This document shows, piece by piece, positions 8,922-16,865 of a stretch of 64,000 nucleotides of DNA. Source of the DNA: Anatilimnocola aggregata (GTDB taxonomy: Bacteria; Planctomycetota; Planctomycetia; Pirellulales; Pirellulaceae); contig NZ_CP036274.1 in NCBI RefSeq assembly GCF_007747655.1, positions 6,138,001 to 6,202,000 on the forward strand, in the 5' to 3' direction. Numbering within the stretch: position 1 is the stretch's first letter; each line of letters opens with the position of its first letter. Position numbers and translations under genes: made by a program. The notes beneath the pieces are model-generated. The model worked only from the letters and a program-made list of their open reading frames with translations, searched no databases and had not been told where the DNA came from.

Positions 8922-9682
8922 TTGGCCGGTTCGCGATCTGGGCACCGTTTGCGCGCGTTGGTCATTTTCACAGAAGTCGGGGCGCACTTACCAGTGCTAG
9001 CCCAAGCGGCCAAATGCTCTTCCGCCCGCTCGTGCGCTTCGATCATCCGCTGTTGCAAGTCAGCCGTGTACTGATCCAGTTCCTGCTTGTCGGCCGATCG
9101 TGGCACCTCGAGACCCGGCATGAGATAGACGACCACGCGCGAAAACGGCAGCGGACAAAACAGTCGATCCCAACTCCCAAAGCGATGGGCGCGGCCATAA
9201 GCACAACCAACGGCAAGTATCGGTGAGCCGCTGCGCGAGGCAAGATAGGTGACACCTTCTTTGACTTGCAGCGGTGGCCCCTTGGGACCATCGGGGGTGA
9301 TTGCAACGCAGCTTGCCCTGGTCTCACGGAGCATTTCGCGCATCGCCTGTGCGCCACCCTTCTTCGACGAGCCGCGAATGGTCGAAAAGCCAAGTCCATT
9401 GATCGTGCGGGTAATGTAACCGCCATCTTCCGAATGACTGACAAGGACTTTCATCTGGCTGCTCGTCAACGACATGCAGGCCATGATGATGTCTTGGTGC
9501 CACAGACTGATAATGTGCCCCGCGGGATTTACTCGCACGTCATCGTCAGGATCGCAAATCACTTGCACGCGCACGGACTTCAGCCACAAGCGCCCCACCG
9601 TCAGCGCAAATGCCACCAGCGAATAGTTAAACCACCGTTTGTAAAAAACCATCCTTGGCCTCGCTGCAGGTAGCATGGACAA
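8906..9682 (-). CDS. DUF374 lysophospholipid acyltransferase-family protein
   Basis: The 258-residue protein has one N-terminal hydrophobic segment (about residues 16-36). It carries the acyltransferase-like motif LWHQDII (H and D for catalysis) and the DUF374 signature TPDGPKGP, followed by KEGV. DUF374 proteins are related to LpxL/PlsC acyltransferases and usually act at the inner face of the membrane on lipid A or phospholipid precursors. The acceptor here is not known. The gene lies downstream of queD on the same strand with an 85-base gap, and its 3' end overlaps the CYTH gene. Confidence 0.85.
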   Translation of the reverse strand: MSMLPAARPRMVFYKRWFNYSLVAFALTVGRLWLKSVRVQVICDPDDDVRVNPAGHIISLWHQDIIMACMSLTSSQMKVLVSHSEDGGYITRTINGLGFSTIRGSSKKGGAQAMREMLRETRASCVAITPDGPKGPPLQVKEGVTYLASRSGSPILAVGCAYGRAHRFGSWDRLFCPLPFSRVVVYLMPGLEVPRSADKQELDQYTADLQQRMIEAHERAEEHLAAWASTGKCAPTSVKMTNARKRCPDREPANQAVC

Positions 9683-9767
9683 CTGCCCGTGTGCCGGACA
9701 TTGCCGCAGATATTACCGAGCGACCCGATTTCCGACCAAGAGCAATTCCGCTAGCTGCTAGCGACGT

Positions 9768-10169
9768 TTAGGGTCGATACGTGGCAAAACAGTGAGGTGT
9801 TTCCCACAAGTGCGTCTCGACGATGGGAAAGCCGCGGCTGGCAGTGAACTCATGAATCAGCCGGGCGATGTTCTCGGCGGTCGGATTCTGATCCATCAGA
9901 TAGAGTGGCTCACCCAAATCGCGCAGAATCGAGACATACGGATCGCTCTTGTGCAGGAGCATGCGGTGGTCGAGGTTGTCGTCAATCCAGGTGCTCACGA
10001 CCCGCTTGATGTCCGAAAAATCGAGCACCATGCCGCGCTCATCAAGTGTATCCGCTTCGATGGCAATGATCGCCCGGCCGTTGTGTCCGTGCAGATGCTT
10101 GCACTTGCCGTCGTAATTGAGCAGGCGGTGTCCGTAGCAAAAGTCAATTTCTCGGGTCACACGAAACAT
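9768..10169 (-). CDS. queD: 6-carboxy-5,6,7,8-tetrahydropterin synthase
   Basis: QueD converts 7,8-dihydroneopterin triphosphate to 6-carboxytetrahydropterin, the second step of preQ0/queuosine synthesis. The 133-residue length is typical. The zinc ligands are His14 and His27/His29 of the HGH motif, and the catalytic Cys23 lies in the CxxxHGH arrangement (CKHLHGH). A conserved glutamate is seen near the C-terminus (ETHLWET). It follows queC on the same strand after 45 bases. queE and folE are not visible in this window. Confidence 0.93.
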   Translation of the reverse strand: MFRVTREIDFCYGHRLLNYDGKCKHLHGHNGRAIIAIEADTLDERGMVLDFSDIKRVVSTWIDDNLDHRMLLHKSDPYVSILRDLGEPLYLMDQNPTAENIARLIHEFTASRGFPIVETHLWETPHCFATYRP

Positions 10170-10214
10170 GCGTTCTCAGTCGAGCAAGAGGTGAGGAAAA
10201 TCTCGAACCGTAAA

Positions 10215-10883
10215 TTACGCGGCATACTCGGTCGGGTCGAGCCGGCCGACCAAACCAAACGCCTGCTGGCGTTCGGCACACTTATTACACTTACCACAAT
10301 GCAAGCCGCGGACGGGATGAATGCAGGAAAACGTCCATTGCAGCGGCAATTCGTTCCCCAGTTGCATCACCTGCCGTTTGTTCATTTGACCAAACGGACG
10401 CAGCAACTCCACGCAACCGGTGCCGCCGCGATTCATGGCCGTTTGAAACTCGCGCAGGAACTGCGGCCCCGCATCTTCGAAGGGACTTGTCCCCAGCGGA
10501 GCCAAAGCCAGTTGCGTAATGCCATGCAACTGACAATAGACGGCCGCCTTCACGAGCAACAGGGCATTTCTCCCGGGCAAGAACACGGCCTCATCGGGCG
10601 ATTCAGCGTCCGGGGTTCCTCGGCCCGTCAGGCTCCAATGTCCGGTGTATAAATCCGCCAACGGCAAGTCGAGCGTTACCAGCGAGAGCAAACGGTCGGT
10701 GCGGACCGCCGCCAGATAGCGCTCCAGTGCTGGCAGTTCTTCGTCCTGCCAGGTCAATCCCGTCCGAATATAAAACGGTTGCACTGTCCGCTCTTGGCGG
10801 AGCAAATCTCCCACCAAAATGCAGCTATCGAGACCGCCGCTGGTCAGCACTCCAACCGGAGATGAATGAGAACGAGAAATCAT
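10215..10883 (-). CDS. queC: 7-cyano-7-deazaguanine synthase
   Basis: QueC is an ATP-dependent PP-loop enzyme that turns 7-carboxy-7-deazaguanine into preQ0 with ammonia. The PP-loop SGGLDS is at residues 15-20. The zinc site appears as Cys187, Cys196, Cys199 and Cys202 in the order CIHP, then CGKCNKC. The 222-residue length is normal. The start ATG at 10883 places the PP-loop at the usual position. It is the first gene of a queC-queD pair. I saw no preQ1-type aptamer in the upstream bases. Confidence 0.92.
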   Translation of the reverse strand: MISRSHSSPVGVLTSGGLDSCILVGDLLRQERTVQPFYIRTGLTWQDEELPALERYLAAVRTDRLLSLVTLDLPLADLYTGHWSLTGRGTPDAESPDEAVFLPGRNALLLVKAAVYCQLHGITQLALAPLGTSPFEDAGPQFLREFQTAMNRGGTGCVELLRPFGQMNKRQVMQLGNELPLQWTFSCIHPVRGLHCGKCNKCAERQQAFGLVGRLDPTEYAA

Positions 10884-11410
10884 GCGTGGGCGGGGCTGGA
10901 AGGCGGCGAATGACGAAGGGTAGCCGAACCATTTATTCTACCTTGCCGGCCAGAGTCGCGGAGGGGAGACGTGAACCGCAGCGCGAAATCGCTTGCTGCG
11001 AAGTTCTCTTTGGCTTCGTAGCCTGTATCGGCGAATTGCTGCGAGGTTTATCAACACCCCCCTTTTGCGAACATCGTGATTAAGCCGTTTCGCGGCAACG
11101 AATTACGCCTAACTTCGCAACTCCGAAATCATCCTATTTGTTGAAAAACCCCCGTTGATGAACCTCTTCGGCGCTTCTCACCGCGATTGCATGATTGCCG
11201 GCAATGCACAGCAACAGTCCCACTCAGCGCGCGAATCGTTCTCGCCGCACAGATATACATCTTCCACCAAGTTGCCAATGTAGACAGCATCATTATTTCT
11301 ACTTAGTGAATACTTGTCAAGTATGTGATACTGAAATAGGTGTCCGCGTGTGACAGACAAGGTTGTTTCGGCGAGGGCAGTACTCGACGCAAATCCTCAC
11401 GATCTCATCG
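10884..11410. other. Non-coding stretch upstream of queC with inverted repeats
   Basis: No convincing gene is present in these 527 bases. GTTTATCAAC at 11046-11055 is matched in inverted orientation, with one mismatch, by GTTGATGAAC at 11154-11163. Both arms flank or adjoin C-runs (CACCCCCC near 11055-11062, ACCCCCG near 11148-11154). Further right, about 11260-11345 is richer in A and T than its surroundings. It holds the palindrome ATACTTG-T-CAAGTAT at 11310-11324. The stretch could be a decayed gene or element remnant; only the repeats are seen directly. Confidence 0.5.
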
Positions 11411-11734
11411 CTAGTCGCTGGACGATGGTTTATTGGGATCGACTCCTTTTACTCGCACACGAACGCGACTCGCCCACCAAACCATGCCGACTAACACTGC
11501 TACAGGGGGAATCAAAAAGATTGACGACGCAACGACAAAAACCATTCCATAGTCCTCGCCGAATGCTGAGGAGTCCACAAACGCGATCGTAGCCGCGCAA
11601 CTGCCTCCGAAGGCAATCCCTACCGCGAGCGGTGTAAGCAGCAGAATCAAGGTAACGCTAATTGTCCGCTTGATAACCGTGCTGGTCGTTAGTGGCTCCG
11701 GCACTCGCGGGGATTCGTAAGGGTTCTGTTCCAT
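11411..11734 (-). CDS. Small two-helix membrane protein with N-terminal NPYESP motif
   Basis: The 107-residue protein starts MEQNPYESP, a leader seen on many planctomycete membrane proteins of unknown role. Two hydrophobic segments follow, at about residues 23-50 and 62-90, and a basic C-terminal tail. The second segment ends in a WW-containing border (VWWASRVR). No enzymatic motif is visible. It lies between the repeat-rich gap and the pyrimidine cluster, and nothing ties it functionally to either. Confidence 0.65.
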   Translation of the reverse strand: MEQNPYESPRVPEPLTTSTVIKRTISVTLILLLTPLAVGIAFGGSCAATIAFVDSSAFGEDYGMVFVVASSIFLIPPVAVLVGMVWWASRVRVRVKGVDPNKPSSSD

Positions 11735-11889
11735 CGCCGCATCCTATCCGCGCACGAAGAAGCCCTGCTGGTATCGCGGGGCCATAACCTCGGCTTTCGA
11801 AAGTTTCCAAACCTGTATCTGGGGAGTTGTTTCGTGTTGCAAGTTCACCCCAAAGTTTTCTACCTCGTGAGCTTATCCAGTTCCCCAAC

Positions 11890-12462
11890 TTAAGGTTCGA
11901 GATCCTGGGGAAGCACAAAACCCAACTTTCGCCAATGCTTGGCGGCGAGGGCTGGATCGAGTTGGCTGTAGTCGGGTTGCGGGCGAGGTGGAATGTAGGT
12001 GATGTCGCCGAACCAGACGTCGGGATAGTCCTCGATGAACTGCTTCATCCGCAGGTAACAGCCCTCGTCGTCGAGCACGGTCACTTCGACGCCGAGGGCC
12101 CGCAGCAGCAACTCCGATTCTTGAAAGCTGCGATTCTCGGCGACCACAACCCGGGGAATCTTGAATCGCAACGCGGCACCAGCGCACATGTAGCAAGGAG
12201 AAAGAGTGGTGTAGAGCGTGGACCGGGCAAATTCCGGTTCGGTGATGCTGGTGCCCGTGTTCTGCAGGCAACTTGTCTCGCCATGCAGAATGGGATTGTT
12301 CTGCTGAATGCGTTGATTGGTTCCCGAAGCCCGCACCACGCCATCGATCACCAGCACTGCCCCAATGGGGATCGCTCGCGGTTCGAGTCGCAACGCTTCA
12401 TCGACGGCTGCCACTGCTTGAGCCAAGAACTGACGATCAAGTTCGAGCTGGTTCGCGGTCAT
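11890..12462 (-). CDS. Cytosine deaminase-like nucleoside deaminase (yeast FCY1 type)
   Basis: The 190-residue protein has the zinc-deaminase motifs HGE (His60, Glu62) and PCYMC (Cys90, Cys93). The spacing and surrounding residues (TLYTTLSPC, then MKQFIED..WFGDI near the end) resemble yeast cytosine deaminase. They do not resemble the E. coli amidohydrolase CodA. The predicted reaction is cytosine to uracil plus ammonia in the cytoplasm, feeding the pathway encoded next door. It is the last gene of the left arm, 51 bases after the amidohydrolase. Guanine or other base deamination cannot be excluded without assay. Confidence 0.8.
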   Translation of the reverse strand: MTANQLELDRQFLAQAVAAVDEALRLEPRAIPIGAVLVIDGVVRASGTNQRIQQNNPILHGETSCLQNTGTSITEPEFARSTLYTTLSPCYMCAGAALRFKIPRVVVAENRSFQESELLLRALGVEVTVLDDEGCYLRMKQFIEDYPDVWFGDITYIPPRPQPDYSQLDPALAAKHWRKLGFVLPQDLEP

Positions 12463-12513
12463 GCGGGAATTCCTTTTGCCCTAAATGTGAAACGCTGAGA
12501 GTGAATTGCCAAT

Positions 12514-13752
12514 TTATTGGCCACTGATCCACGCCATTGCTTTGGTTGCGAGTCGATCCAAAGCGCCGACCGACAATTCGAGATGCTCCTCGCGAGTGTC
12601 TTCAATCCTATTGTGCGATATGCCCCGCAGGCTTTGCACAAACAGCATGATCGTCGGCACTCCAGCGCGACAGACTTCCGCTGCGTCGTGCAGCGGGCCG
12701 CTGGGGAGGCGGTGCGAAGTGCCACAGGTTTCCCGAATCGCTTCGTCGCACAGTTCGATCAATGTGGGGTGGAAGGGAAAGGGCTGGATTTGCCACAGCT
12801 TCTTCCAAGCCACTTCAATCTTCTCTTCTCCGGCAATGCGCTCGCTAGCCTCACGGGCTGCGGTGTACATTGCGGCGAGTGAGGTTGCATTCAGATGGCG
12901 CTGGTCGAGCGTCATGGTCGCTTCGCCCACAACAGCAGTGACAATGCCGGGCTCGGTGGTGACCTTGCCGACCGTACAAACGCCGCCATGCTGCACGGCA
13001 ATCTCGCGGATGGCGAGGTGCAACTTCGACACACCTCCGAGCGCATCGCGGCGGTGGGCCATGGGCGTGGAGCCGGAATGCGCAGCCTGGCCAGTGAACG
13101 TGATCGTGTGTCGCTCCACCCCAAAGGTGCCGAGCACGACGCCCATCGGCAGGCTCATACTTTCCAGCACTGGACCCTGTTCGATGTGCAGTTCCAGATA
13201 AGCAGCTGCGTTGTTCAGTTCTTGCCGGGCTTCGGTCGCTCGGTCGAGATCGATGCCGTGCGGCCTAACGGCATCGACTAGTTTCACGCCATTGCGGTCG
13301 GTTAAGTTGCGGACATCATCCGGCACCAGCGCGCCAGAGGCAGCGCTCGAACCAAACAGGCTGCGGCCAAAGCGGGCTCCTTCTTCATCGGCCCAATCGA
13401 CTAGCCGTACCGTAACGGGGGGCGTCCCTTCGGCTGCGATGCGCCGCAAGACTTCGAGCCCTGCGACCAAATTCAAGCAGCCGTCGAGCCAACCACCGTT
13501 GGGGACGGAGTCGATGTGCCCACCAATGAGGAGCGATTTGTCAGAACTGCCTCGCAAGGTGGCCCAAAGATTTCCAGCGGGGTCTTGATGAACTTCCACC
13601 GGCAGTTCGGCGAGCTTCGCACGAAACCACTTCCGCGCCGCCACCCAGGTGTCTGTGAAAGCGACTCGCTGCGCGCCATCTTCGTTACCGGTAAGAGCCC
13701 GCAGCTCTTTGAGTTCGGCCACGGTTCGCGCAGGTTGCAGTAGGTTGGTCAT
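12514..13752 (-). CDS. M20-family hydantoinase/carbamoylase amidohydrolase (probable beta-ureidopropionase)
   Basis: The 412-residue protein belongs to the Zn-dependent M20 amidase group that includes N-carbamoyl-beta-alanine and N-carbamoyl-L-amino acid amidohydrolases and allantoate amidohydrolase. Visible metal-site motifs are GGHIDSVPNGG, DEEGARFG, HIEQGP and a late LHDAAE, which supply the expected His, Asp, Glu, His and His ligands. The neighbours encode dihydropyrimidinase and beta-alanine-type aminotransferase, so N-carbamoyl-beta-alanine to beta-alanine, CO2 and ammonia is the best prediction. It lies 6 bases downstream of the dehydrogenase gene, in one transcript. Confidence 0.88.
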   Translation of the reverse strand: MTNLLQPARTVAELKELRALTGNEDGAQRVAFTDTWVAARKWFRAKLAELPVEVHQDPAGNLWATLRGSSDKSLLIGGHIDSVPNGGWLDGCLNLVAGLEVLRRIAAEGTPPVTVRLVDWADEEGARFGRSLFGSSAASGALVPDDVRNLTDRNGVKLVDAVRPHGIDLDRATEARQELNNAAAYLELHIEQGPVLESMSLPMGVVLGTFGVERHTITFTGQAAHSGSTPMAHRRDALGGVSKLHLAIREIAVQHGGVCTVGKVTTEPGIVTAVVGEATMTLDQRHLNATSLAAMYTAAREASERIAGEEKIEVAWKKLWQIQPFPFHPTLIELCDEAIRETCGTSHRLPSGPLHDAAEVCRAGVPTIMLFVQSLRGISHNRIEDTREEHLELSVGALDRLATKAMAWISGQ

Positions 13753-13758
13753 AGTTGA

Positions 13759-15294
13759 CTACTTCGAACGCCAAATAGGATCCACGGTCGACTCGGCAGC
13801 AGTTGCAAACCAGCGGGTCGTGATTGTTTTTTGCTGCGTATAGAATTGAATTCCTTCGAGTCCCTGCACGTGCAAATCGCCAAAAAACGATTGATTCCAA
13901 CCCGTAAACGGAAACCAAGCCATCGGTGCGGGAACGCCGACATTGATGCCGATCATCCCGGCATTAAAGTGCTGTTTGAATTGCCGCGCAGCATATCCGC
14001 TATTGGTGAAGATCGATGCGCCATTTCCGTAGGGACATTTTCGACCTACGGCCAGTGCCTGCTCGAGCGAAGTGGCACGAATGACCGATAGCACCGGGCC
14101 AAAGATTTCGTCGCGGGCCAATTGCATCTCGGGCTCCACCCGGTCGATGACCGTGGGACGGAGAAAGAAGCCGTCGCCCGCAGGCAGATTGCTGCGGCCA
14201 TCGAGCGCGACTGCAGCGCCTTCCTTCTTGGCGGTTTCGAGATAACCGGTGACGCGGTCGCGGTGGGCTGCCGTAATGAGCGGACCCATGTCAACCTCAG
14301 CGCCGCCATCGGTAGGGCCAACCGTCATCGAGCCGGCCTTATCGCAGAGCCGCTCGACAAGACGGCCGGCTACATCGCCCACCGGAACGGCAATCGAGCC
14401 AGCCATGCACCGCTCGCCTGCACAGCCGAAAGCTGAAGCCTGCAAAGCGGCAACTGCCTGTTCGAGATCGGCATCGGGCATGATGATGAGATGGTTCTTG
14501 GCGCCACCGGCTGATTGCACGCGCTTGCCGTGGCGCGTGCCGGTTTCATAAACGTACTTGGCAATGGCGGTCGACCCGACGAACGAGACGGCGCGCACCA
14601 GTTCGTGCGTCAGTAGCGCATCGACCACTTCCTTATCGCCGTGAATGATATTAAACACGCCCGGCGGCAAGCCAGCTTCGATCAGCAACTGGCCAATGAG
14701 ATTTGCAGAGAGCGGGACTTTTTCGCTGGGTTTGAGGACGAACGTGTTACCGCAAGTGATGGCGACGGGGAACATCCACATCGGCACCATCGCGGGAAAG
14801 TTGAAGGGCGTAATGCCCACGCAAACCCCCACCGGATGACGGACTGTTTCGCAGTCCACGCTGCGTGCCACATCTGGCAACGATTGTCCCATCATCAAGC
14901 TGGGAATGCCGCAGGCGAATTCAACGACCTCAATGCCGCGCTGCACCGAAGCCTTTGCCTCGGCCAACGTTTTGCCGTGTTCGCGAGTTACCGTGCGAGC
15001 TAGTTCTTCGAAACGCGCCAGCAAAAGTTCACGAAACTTGAACATCACGCGAGCGCGCTCGACCACCGGAGTGGCTGCCCAAGCGGGACCGGCATCGGCA
15101 GCTGCCCGAACGACGGTATCCACTTCACTGGCCGAACATAGGGGAACCCTCGCGATGACTTGCCCCGTTGACGGATTGAAAACGTCGGAGGTCCGCGCGG
15201 TGGGCGAGGATATCCAACGACCGTTGATGAGCACGGGGATAATAGCCGGAGCGACGGGCGGAGAAGACACCGCGGGAGAAGCAGTCATTGGCAT
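13759..15294 (-). CDS. mmsA: CoA-acylating (methyl)malonate-semialdehyde dehydrogenase
   Basis: The 511-residue aldehyde dehydrogenase has the MMSDH-specific nucleophile context GERCMAG (Cys296), ITPFNFP at about 161-167 and a VLKPSE motif. Family members oxidise malonate or methylmalonate semialdehyde with NAD and CoA to acetyl- or propionyl-CoA. In this setting malonate semialdehyde from beta-alanine is the likely substrate. It is the first gene of the leftward arm, diverging from the aminotransferase gene across 182 bases. The extra N-terminal Ala/Pro-rich 15 residues have no clear role. Confidence 0.92.
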   Translation of the reverse strand: MPMTASPAVSSPPVAPAIIPVLINGRWISSPTARTSDVFNPSTGQVIARVPLCSASEVDTVVRAAADAGPAWAATPVVERARVMFKFRELLLARFEELARTVTREHGKTLAEAKASVQRGIEVVEFACGIPSLMMGQSLPDVARSVDCETVRHPVGVCVGITPFNFPAMVPMWMFPVAITCGNTFVLKPSEKVPLSANLIGQLLIEAGLPPGVFNIIHGDKEVVDALLTHELVRAVSFVGSTAIAKYVYETGTRHGKRVQSAGGAKNHLIIMPDADLEQAVAALQASAFGCAGERCMAGSIAVPVGDVAGRLVERLCDKAGSMTVGPTDGGAEVDMGPLITAAHRDRVTGYLETAKKEGAAVALDGRSNLPAGDGFFLRPTVIDRVEPEMQLARDEIFGPVLSVIRATSLEQALAVGRKCPYGNGASIFTNSGYAARQFKQHFNAGMIGINVGVPAPMAWFPFTGWNQSFFGDLHVQGLEGIQFYTQQKTITTRWFATAAESTVDPIWRSK

Positions 15295-15476
15295 TGCCCT
15301 TTACAAAGTGGTTGCTGCAGTTATGTTAAGCTCGTTGGTGCCGTGCAAACAGGGAGGCAGTGCCCGAATCCAACCGTCCGTCGTGATGCTCTCGTCTCGG
15401 CCTGGCCCGAAACGGAACTGACGACCGCGCGTGTCGATCGGCCGCCTCCCACCAGAGCGCGAAATCGCGAGCATCC
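15295..15476. promoter_or_regulatory. Divergent promoter region of the two pyrimidine-catabolism arms
   Basis: On the plus strand TTTACA (15300-15305) and TATGTT (15322-15327) are separated by 16 bases and resemble a sigma-70 type promoter for the rightward arm. CGCGA-AA-TCGCG at 15458-15469 is a small palindrome just before the aminotransferase start and could be an operator. No regulator gene lies in the cluster itself. Confidence 0.35.
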
Positions 15477-16763
15477 ATGAGCGACGCCGTCCGCAAGCAC
15501 CGCGAGTTTCTCTTCCCAGCCGTAGCCATGTATTACCAGGACCCCATCGAGTTGGTCCGCGGCGAGGGGAACTATGTCTGGGACGATACGGGCAAGCGTT
15601 ATCTCGATGCCTTCGGCGGTGTGCTCACGGTGAGCATCGGCCACGCCAATCCCAAAGTGGTTGAGGCGATTGTTGCGCAGGTCAAACAGATCAGCCACAC
15701 TTCCACGCTCTATGCGAGTGCGCCGCAGTCGAACCTGGCGGAGAAGCTGGCATCAATCGCGCCGGGCGACCTGAAGAAGAGCTTCTTCACGAGTAGTGGC
15801 ACCGAGGCCAACGAGACAGCAATGAATGCCGCTCGCGTCGCCACCGGCCGGCTCGACATCATTACCTTGAGGCACAGCTATTCCGGTCGCAGCTTGCAAA
15901 CACTGGCGGGCTGTGGTCAGAGTGGTTGGAAAAAAATCCCGCTGCCCGTCGCCGGCATCAAGCATGCTCATGCGCCTTACTGTTATCGCTGTCCGTTCGG
16001 TGCGAAGGATAGCAGCAACTGCAGCCTGGAGTGCGCCAACGATATCGAAGAGCTGATTCAAACCGAAACTGGCGGCGAAATTGCCGCGTTCATGGCAGAG
16101 ACAATCATCGGCTCGGGTGGCTTCATGGTGCCGCCCCCTGGTTACTTCGAGCGTGCCGTCGGCATTGCACGCAAATACGGCGGGCTGTTCATTGCCGACG
16201 AAGTACAGACGGCTTGGGGCCGCACCGGCCAGCATTGGTGGGGCATTCAGCACTGGGATGTGAAGCCTGACATCATGTGCAGTGCCAAGGGAATGGGTAA
16301 CGGCACTCCCGTCGCCATGACCATCGCCACGCCCGCCGTTGCCGACAAATTCCCGGGCATCACGTTCGCTACCTTCGGCGGCAATCCCATTTCGATGGCC
16401 GCTGCTCGGGCCACCATCGAAGTGATTGAAGAACAAAGCCTGCTGGAGAACTGCAAGGTTGTCGGAGCTTATCTGGGCGAGCGTTTTCAGCAACTGAAAG
16501 AAAAGCATCCTCTCATTGGCGACGCCCGCGGCCTGGGCATGATGCAGGCGTTAGAACTCGTCAAAGATCGCAAGACCAAGGAACCTGCGCCTCAGGCCGT
16601 GATTGCCGTGTTTGAAGAGGCCAAACGCCGCGGTGTGCTGCTGGGTAAAGGTGGCGTGTGGGGGAATGTGATCCGCACGGGCTTGATGCTCAATGCGGGC
16701 AAACCCCAGGTGGATGAACTGGTCGAAGCCATCGATGCGGGATTAACGGTAGCAGCGAAGTAA
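15477..16763 (+). CDS. Class III aminotransferase (probable beta-alanine transaminase, AGXT2-like)
   Basis: The 428-residue PLP enzyme has the motifs SSGTEANE, IADEVQTAWGRTG and the PLP-lysine in SAKGMGNG (Lys271). The internal CYRC and CSLEC cysteines (about residues 168-185) and general shape resemble the AGXT2/4-aminobutyrate group. In this cluster the likely reaction is beta-alanine plus 2-oxoacid to malonate semialdehyde plus amino acid. It heads the rightward arm, opposite mmsA. A hairpin with 23-base arms separates it from the dihydropyrimidinase gene. Confidence 0.88.
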   Translation: MSDAVRKHREFLFPAVAMYYQDPIELVRGEGNYVWDDTGKRYLDAFGGVLTVSIGHANPKVVEAIVAQVKQISHTSTLYASAPQSNLAEKLASIAPGDLKKSFFTSSGTEANETAMNAARVATGRLDIITLRHSYSGRSLQTLAGCGQSGWKKIPLPVAGIKHAHAPYCYRCPFGAKDSSNCSLECANDIEELIQTETGGEIAAFMAETIIGSGGFMVPPPGYFERAVGIARKYGGLFIADEVQTAWGRTGQHWWGIQHWDVKPDIMCSAKGMGNGTPVAMTIATPAVADKFPGITFATFGGNPISMAAARATIEVIEEQSLLENCKVVGAYLGERFQQLKEKHPLIGDARGLGMMQALELVKDRKTKEPAPQAVIAVFEEAKRRGVLLGKGGVWGNVIRTGLMLNAGKPQVDELVEAIDAGLTVAAK

Positions 16764-16768
16764 GGTCA

Positions 16769-16841
16769 GGGGTCGGGAGTCTTTGGCGAAGGAAGATTCC
16801 CTAAGCAGTAGTATTGTTCTTCGCCTAAGACTCCCGACCCC
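16769..16841. repeat. Long inverted repeat (23-base arms) in the aminotransferase-dihydropyrimidinase gap
   Basis: Arm 1 is 16769-16791 and starts GGGGTCGGGAG. Arm 2 is 16819-16841 and ends CTCCCGACCCC. They are reverse complements except for one position and flank a 27-base loop. The arms fill most of the 102-base gap between two genes of the same strand. It could be an attenuating terminator, an RNA-processing site or a REP-like dispersed palindrome. Confidence 0.8.
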
Positions 16842-16865
16842 GGGTTTTGCAGCGGAATTTTCCAT

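Noticed and set aside
10884-10960. Possible preQ1 riboswitch upstream of queC
   Set aside because: I could not find the conserved preQ1-I stem-loop plus A-rich tail or a preQ1-II layout; the leader is GC-rich and unstructured to the eye.
11178-11360. 60-codon open frame on the minus strand in the gap before queC
   Set aside because: No family resemblance and no ribosome site; it lies in the AT-rich patch, where chance frames are short. A decayed gene remains possible.
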